Made by a program: the position numbers and the translations under genes
Part shown: positions 57,986-64,000 of the stretch, in pieces
Layout of the letters: each line of letters opens with the position of its first letter
How positions within the stretch are numbered: the stretch's first letter is position 1
Notes under the pieces: generated by a model
The model's input: only the letters and a program-made list of their open reading frames with translations
The model's database searches: none
What the model was told of the DNA's origin: nothing
Assembly: GCA_024500155.1 (NCBI GenBank)
Contig: CM044877.1
Span: 68,962,001 to 69,026,000 of the forward strand
Length of the DNA: 64,000 bases
Origin: Chenopodium formosanum
Lineage: Eukaryota > Streptophyta > Magnoliopsida > Caryophyllales > Amaranthaceae
Reading direction: 5' to 3'

Positions 57986-59140
57986 TCACGCTTCTTCAGT
58001 TAGTGTAAGTGGCGTCGTTTTGGACATAATTGCTTGCAACATATCAAATTTCATCTTCTTCTCTTGTAATTCGACCTGTTTGTTTTTCCTCTTTTCCTTT
58101 TCCCTTTCAAGCTCCAACCTTTGCTGCCGTAAATTTGCCTCAAAGCTTCTTACTTCAGTACAAGCCTGTATCTGTTCACCAATACTTAAAATTGCACTAT
58201 CATGAGCAATAGCTTTTCCCTTACGCTTAGCCTTTGCTTTTTTTACCCCGTCGGGTCTGGGTATACCTCCTGATGAAAACCCACCAACGGGAATATCTCC
58301 TTCAGCTTCACTGTCAGTTCTCGATCTCTTTCCACTTCCACTGCTATCCTCGGTGTCCCCTTCCGGACGCAGTTGACAATCCTGTCGTTCCTTTAGTGAC
58401 AATGCCCATCTGAGTTTCGGCCTCCACTTTGGGTCATTCTTTATCATTTCCCAAGCGTGGGGAAAAACAAAATTGTGTGGTGGTTTGGCTGATATATGGA
58501 ACAACTTCGAGGCCTTTTGAATTCGATCAACTTCGTTGAATCCTCTTCCAGTTAACGGACCCGCTTCATCATAACAACTTGTCCATAACAGTACATCTGC
58601 CGCCATCCTTCTCCAACGGTTCTCCAAACTCTTCGCATTTCTGGATGGTAGTATTTCTGGCTTCTTAGCTTGAACCATGTCGTACGCCGCAGATATTTGT
58701 CGTCAAAGTTCAGCTGCTTTCATGCCTGTACCCACTATCGCATTTCCACTGTATTTTAAATATAGCCCAATAAGAGCTTCATCTTCTGCGACTGACCAAA
58801 TACGACTAGCTTTAGCGAGTTGTTGGTTGGAACCCACCCGCATTCTTTGAGTCGACGGAGGGTATTGAGGTGTCTCAGGCACATTTTCTTCTTGGCTATC
58901 ATCGTACTGAGAGTTACTTCCTTGGTAGACAGGAGGTGATTGTTCGTAATCAGTGTTTTCAGTTGGAATTTGTGGAGGTATTTCAAGTTGTGGAGGTATT
59001 TGTTGTTGTGGAGGATTTTGCAGAGAGGTGTTGCTCAATCTTTGTAGGAAAAGTTGGAATTGAGGTTGATTCATGAAATTCTCATCAAAATCATTACAAT
59101 TTTGAGAAAGTATTGAGTAAAAGGGGTCATTGGGATCCAT
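57986..59140 (-). pseudogene. Harbinger Myb-like DNA-binding protein with one stop
   Basis: 385-codon frame from MDPNDPFYSIL, broken once by TGA at 58,703-58,705 in the Myb/SANT-like domain: RIWSVAEDEALIGLYLKYSG to MKAAEL, stop, RQISAAYD. Relatives have Trp at this site, so TGG to TGA is likely. The N-terminus is Gln/Pro-rich (PPQQQIPPQLEIPPQIP). After the Myb-like part come SRNAKSLENRWRRM, a basic region (KKAKAKRKGKAIAHDS) and a C-terminal coiled coil (LRQQRLELEREKEKRKNKQV). In Harbinger systems this partner brings transposase to the nucleus and the element ends. Confidence 0.9.
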
Positions 59141-59204
59141 ATTATTTTTTTTTTTTTGGATTAATTTCAAAAACTAACACAATAATAACAATAATAATAA
59201 TAAC

Positions 59205-59295
<91 letters not shown>

Positions 59296-59600
59296 GTAAT
59301 AGTAATAACAACAATAATAACGAACAAGAATAATAATATTAATAAGCTAAAATAATAACAATAATAATTATACTTCCAATAATAATAATAATAATAATAT
59401 TTATTGTAATAATAATAATAATATTTATTGTAATAATAATAATAATATTTATTTTAATAATAATAATAATAATAATAATATTAAAAGGATGACTAATTAT
59501 GAGGGAGAAATTGAGAGAAAATGTAAATACAACAAATTTATGTGAATTTTGAAAATATGAAAATATAGGCAAAATGGGTCTCTATTTGTAGAGAATTTTT
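59141..59600. repeat. (AAT)n microsatellite upstream of the Harbinger Myb-like gene
   Basis: Main run at about 59,208-59,294 and interrupted runs to 59,480. The long Ile-rich ORFs here are translations of the repeat. Confidence 0.95.
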
Positions 59601-59774
59601 TTTTCTAGCCGTTGGTATATTTTTTTTTTTTTTTTAATTTTATAAGCACAAAATACCCGTTACAAAATTATTACCGTTGCAATTATCAGAAATTACGTGA
59701 TTGGTCCAAATAACCTGACAGGACGCGTGGCAGCGCCTGATTGGGCGTGCTGACGCGCCTGTCAGGGCTGCCGA

Positions 59775-59895
59775 AATAATTTTTTTTTGCTTTTCGAACC
59801 CTCAAAACGCAGCGTTTTGAGGTGAAGCAAAGCGTAAGCTTCCTCAAAACGCTGCGTTTTGAGGTGTGCTTAGCAAAAAAAATTATTGTTGCAGC
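59775..59895. repeat. Paired palindromes near the Harbinger 5' end
   Basis: Two near-perfect 23-bp palindromes at 59,800-59,822 and 59,842-59,864 (half-site CCTCAAAACGC), themselves placed inside a larger inverted repeat that extends to TTTTTTTTGC and GCAAAAAAAA on the outside. Confidence 0.9.
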
Positions 59896-60073
59896 TTGCA
59901 CGTGGGGCCCACTTCTTCTTGGTCAGTTTTTTAATTTTGCCCAAACTTTGATCAAAAACTAATTTGCCCATGGGCATTTCTCATTTTGACCATTGATGGG
60001 GAGTTATTTTTTTTTATTAAAATCCAAAAAACACCCATGGGCATTTTTCTCCCCATTGGTGAGAGTGCTCTAA

Positions 60074-61072
60074 ACGTATGCTTTTCAATAGTTAAAACTA
60101 CGAATTTCTTGTTACATGACTTTTGAGGTGAATGCCATGAAAACTTATTAAAAAAAAAAAGTGAGGATAGAGATGTGGAAGAATATGAAGGAATTTAGTT
60201 AAGTATATATAAATAAATACGGTTGAATATGAAATGACATACTTCGTATTAGTATAAGCTATATTTTAAGTTTAAGAGATAAAAAGACTATTTTTTATTA
60301 TACTTCATATGTTTATGTAATAGTTAATTCAACATTATTCTATCATCGTAGAAATGAAAACACTTCTTTTTCTTACTTAAATGTCAAGTTACGCATAAAG
60401 ACTTTAACATTATGTAATATTTTTAATTTAGTTTTTTTTTTTTTTTAATATTAAAAAAGGTAAGGGAAGTAACATGTGGCATATGACTGAGTTGTGAGGA
60501 CATGTGGCATATGAATGATTGTGGTTTGAATTTTTAAATATTAAAAGTATAGAAGTATAGATATAAATATAGATAGATTAGACATCGTTTCACAAAGAGG
60601 TGCCAAAAGAATGTTCTGCATATACCTGGTACAGAACAAATGGAAACAGATTCACAAGGAAGGCAAAATAACAGCACAATTGGTCTTCTATCAACTCCAA
60701 GGAAGAGAAATTTTACACTGTAAACAGGAAGAGGGTCAGGTCAACCTCAAAAAATCGAGTAACTTTTAGTAGCAAGACTAAACATTCATTCTACTCATGT
60801 AGATACAAATGGTTGTGTAAAAATTCTCCTGTACTGCCCTTCAGCAATAATGTCAAATATATTCAATAGGATCAAACTATAAATCATGATTTATATAATA
60901 TGAGGGCAGACGGAGTTACTGTTACAGTGGAAGTTCCAACAATTAGCAATAATAGGATTGGTTTTGATCCAGCTGCCTGTTTCTTAAGCATGGGCTTCAG
61001 ATAAAACCTGTTAAATGGCTTCTGCACTTTCAACTATTTAATTTCAATTTTCAATTGATGGGCAATAATGTT
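60074..61072. other. Spacer, no gene seen
   Basis: AT-rich at first, then of more even composition from about 60,600, as expected for introns or a 3' untranslated region. A 22-base direct repeat (core ACATGTGGCATATGA) occurs at about 60,473 and 60,500. Confidence 0.35.
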
Positions 61073-61184
61073 CTAGAACCTGACTGTTACTGAATTAGTC
61101 AAAAGTAATACAGGGCAGTCACATAGCATAAGATGAACTGCCAAGGCTGGATTCATTTCTTTGAAAACATTTGAGCGGTCTGAC
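61073..61184 (-). CDS. Possible last exon of a host gene
   Basis: A convincing acceptor (TGATGTTTACAG) ends at 61,185 on the minus strand and opens a frame reading DRSNVFKEMNPALAVHLMLC to a stop at 61,073-61,075. Another frame ends SLGSSSYAM. The frame cannot be chosen and the upstream exons were not found, so the call is weak. Confidence 0.2.
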
Positions 61185-61933
61185 CTGTAAACATCAGGGA
61201 CAGAAATTATAGAGTTGTATAGTTTCAGAATCACAAAGTCATCAAATACAGAGGGAAAACACTCAATTTCGATAATTAAGATAACAAAACAGATACTACA
61301 TCAAGTTCCATAACAATGATAACAGCAACAGTTATTCCCTAATCAAAAGAGATCAAGAGTTATTCAACATAAACTGAGCAGAAAAAGATACATCAGTCAA
61401 AACATTATATAGGGGGGGACGGCCAACAAGATCTGCCTCATTTAATTCATATCATTGTCAGTGATTTATATAAAACACGTAAGTGTTTTCAATGCAAAAC
61501 ACATCAGTGATTTCAATTTCGATATGAAAAAAACTTCTTCATACCATAATACCAAACTACAGTGCCACACCATCACCCTGGTTCCTCTGATCGTCACACA
61601 GGATCCCTCCCTTGGTCCTGGTATAATAGGGATGGACCCAAGCAGTTTTACTCATATATTTATGTAGCACCAAAGGTACTTTAGCCATAACCCTTGCATT
61701 GCGTTACTGTAATGTAGCTTTTTCATCTCGTTCTAAGATCAAAAAACAATGCACTGGCGAGACATTAGATTCAAATCATTACAATTCAAAGTAGGAGAAT
61801 TGCCCATTGAAAACTGTGGCACTTTTACTTTGTACACCATGCGAAGAACCAGCGACTCTGAGAAACTGGTAGCCTCTATTGCTTTGAACCCACTAAGCTA
61901 TCTCACTGCAGAGCTATTCCTATTGGATAGGGA
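61185..61933. other. Spacer of mixed composition
   Basis: No recognised coding region. ORFs of 68-70 codons at 61,455 and 61,749 show no family resemblance. Confidence 0.35.
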
Positions 61934-62126
61934 GTGTTTGGTTCAAGTAATTTAGGTAAGAAATATATGTAAAAACCCATACTTTGTGTTTGTTTGAGAA
62001 AATTATAATTTCCAAGTACATACCTCAAAGCCACAAGGTTTGGCTCATACCACACAAGGTATGGCTCATACCACACCTTTAGGTAACAAATAAAAGAAAA
62101 TTATTATTCTCGAAAAAACCAAACAC
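61934..62126. mobile_element. Probable MITE with GTGTTTGGTT ends
   Basis: About 193 bp with ends GTGTTTGGTT and its exact inverse AACCAAACAC. Inside, TATGGCTCATACCACAC and similar words repeat. A target duplication was not clear, so superfamily is open. Confidence 0.6.
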
Positions 62127-63556
62127 ATGGTATTAAGTATCAAGTTCCAACCCAACACCCGTATCTCATTCCTGACTTCAAACCCATACCAATTTATGCA
62201 TCAAATAATAGAAAGATTAGTAGAATTCAGTCTAATTTCTCACAAAAAAATAAAATTTGTAACAACCATAGTAGAAATGATCAGGCAAATTTTTAACTGA
62301 ACTCTACTAATCTTTCTCCCAGTGAACTGAGCCAAAGAAAGCAGCAACAGGGACATCAATTGGGATGAGCTTACTATGTACAAGCACTCATGGTTAGAAG
62401 CTATGATACTTTACTGGGATGATCCAATAAAGTAATTTAATTTTAAAACTCTTAATTTTTACTTGGATGGTCTTTCCTTTTCTCGCTTTACACAACTTTT
62501 TTCACTCTTTCATCTGCTTATCTTGTTTGTCCCTTTTTCTATATCGGATGGTTCCTTATGACGATTCAGGTTCCGATCCCAAAACCATTAAGAGACTAAG
62601 GCTTTGTTTGTTGTTGTTGTTGTTGGCGTGACAGTCCATGGATGTGTTGATCAAGTTGGAGAAACGGAAGCTACCAAATAGGGTCACTATAAAAAAATAG
62701 TGAACTTAAAAGATCTATTCATAACTCTACCCAATTCCTTAATACTTTCCAAGGTGATGAAAGAGATTTAGATACAGGAGGGTGACACAATCCGGGAGAA
62801 AATCACAAACAAGTAGTTTCTTTGGCGGAGGGAGGGGGGGGGGGGTTGAGGGGCAGATTCAATCAATTAATCAAAGCTTTAATCCCATAAGTGGGATGGC
62901 TACATGAACCAAAAGTGATTATTCCGTGAGGTCATCAACAATGTGAGCCTGAGATCACGTAACTAAGTACAATGTAAAAAAGCAAGGAGGATGCAAACTA
63001 AATCCTGGTTAGTCGCACTGAAAAGGAAAGTTGAAAAACAGAGAACGGCACAAGTTGACTAAGAAAGAAACTACGAAAGCAATGCTGGGTAGCTCAGGGT
63101 AGAGTTTAAATAGATATCAAACTAGAGTTTATATTGGACACAGGAGAAAAGCACATTTTCTTTCATATTAGACTTATGAGATGCACTTTCAGCAAAAAAC
63201 AAGGGACTTGGTTCAAATAAGATGCATCAAGGATGAAGGAGGCTGATCCAGGTCGATACCAAGAAAAGGTGGCATATATTTACTTTCACAGTTGTTAACA
63301 ACAAGATAGGAAATAGAACATATATTTGGGGAGGCTGAATGGAATGGAACTAAAGTAAAAAATATTACTTTACGTTATTTAATCACGAAGGAAGAATAAG
63401 AAAGAACATTGAATAAGATAAAAAGTGGGAAAGGTTAAAACTTGATGAGATATAAGGGTATGGGTTTGTTGCAGAAAGATTCCATATGAATGGAGACTAC
63501 TGATAGTAATCTTTGTATAAGAACATCAAACATATACAATATTACTACAGACACAA
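62127..63556. other. Spacer, no gene seen
   Basis: Mixed composition; includes a poly(G) run near 62,833-62,845. No recognised gene. Confidence 0.35.
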
Positions 63557-63559
63557 TAA

Positions 63560-63718
63560 GGGCTTGTTCTTATTGACTGAGGTGAGTTGAATTGAACTAA
63601 TTAAAGCTGAGCGGAATATTTACGAGACAAAGAGATTAGGAGCTGAAGTGAACTGAACTTATTTTATTAGAGTTGAGCTGAACTAAACTGAACTAAATAA
63701 TATGATGAGAACAGGGCC
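63560..63718. mobile_element. Tourist-like MITE, copy 2
   Basis: 159 bp, same family as 2,727-2,883: ends GGGCTTGTTCTTA and, inverted, GGCCCTGTTCTCATC, TAA duplications at 63,557-63,559 and 63,719-63,721. Confidence 0.9.
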
Positions 63719-63733
63719 TAAGCAATGAATTAA

Positions 63734-63863
63734 AAAGCGGTCGTTCCGTTATATAACGACCGCTTTGCAACGGGTTTGAGACTTACCGTTCCGTAAAAAG
63801 CCGTTATATAACGGCGCATTGAAAATCACACCCAACTCGCCGCGACGACCGTTACGTAACGGT
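63734..63863. repeat. Cluster of AACGG/CCGTT palindromes
   Basis: AAAGCGGTCGTT pairs perfectly with AACGACCGCTTT (63,734-63,766), GCCGTTATATAACGGC is a perfect palindrome at 63,800-63,815, and ACCGTTACGTAACGGT is another at 63,848-63,863. Confidence 0.93.
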
Positions 63864-64000
63864 TGAACGGTGCTATATAACCATTCTATAATTGTAGCGG
63901 CCGTTAAATATAGAAAAGCAATCTTCACACTGTTTGCGAAGAACAAAAAGCCATATATGTCCACAAAATTGATCCATATTCAACCTAATTTCCAGATCTA

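Larger units (their letters stand above)
55637..60070 (-). mobile_element. Complete PIF/Harbinger element
   Basis: 4,434 bp with inverted ends GAGCATTGCCACTAGTGGGC and, inverted, GAGCACTCTCACCAATGGGG, and a TAA duplication (55,634-55,636 and 60,071-60,073). Two genes on the minus strand: a Myb-like protein gene (59,140-57,986) and the transposase (57,570-56,146). Both are the standard pair required for Harbinger transposition in plants. Confidence 0.95.

Overview
This window is a nuclear plant genome segment, most likely from a eudicot. It is AT-rich, has introns with GT-AG borders, and is built almost entirely of transposable elements of plant type: CACTA, MULE, Harbinger/Tourist, Stowaway, hAT, Ty1-copia, solo LTRs and a tRNA-derived SINE. 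I see no complete host gene, rRNA or organelle DNA. The lineage below eudicot is not decidable by eye.

Layout. 1-2.7 kb: AT-rich spacer, (TA)n microsatellites and a SINE. 2.7-6.2 kb: a Tourist-like MITE, a truncated CAF1 deadenylase fragment, a degenerate minisatellite, and an unrecognised two-exon gene on the minus strand whose intron holds a 650-bp foldback element. About 6.2-27.2 kb: a large Mutator-like element (MULE) with a FAR1/MULE-type transposase on the plus strand facing a nine-exon Ulp1-like (C48) protease gene on the minus strand. A complete 11.7-kb CACTA element (12,811-24,539, duplicated target AAG) sits in the third intron of the protease gene. It has its own transposase and a second gene that also ends in a Ulp1-like protease domain.

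27.2-31.5 kb: spacer, a truncated CACTA end and a 1.7-kb solo LTR. 31.7-46.8 kb: a minus-strand copia element (copia A) whose polyprotein is split by a second copy of that 1.7-kb LTR in the opposite orientation. This LTR is itself split by a second, decayed copia element (copia B, 32,100-40,433). 46.8-55.6 kb: spacer crowded with small non-autonomous elements (hAT, three Stowaway-type, two nested Tourist-type) and a solo LTR with a perfect TTGTC target duplication. 55.6-60.1 kb: a complete PIF/Harbinger element with transposase and Myb-like genes, each broken by one stop codon. 60.1-64 kb: more complex spacer, two MITEs, a possible last exon of a host gene, and a cluster of AACGG palindromes at the right edge.

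How the parts relate. The transposase genes of four superfamilies are nearly full length but carry one to three nonsense codons and almost no frameshifts, so this looks like a fairly young, silenced transposon nest. The most unusual points are that two unrelated DNA transposons, one inside the other, both carry SUMO-protease-like domains, and that the MULE is filled with a 22-bp GTTACCC repeat family in introns and spacers. Element ends were placed by matching terminal repeats and target-site duplications by eye. The outer ends of the MULE remain uncertain.
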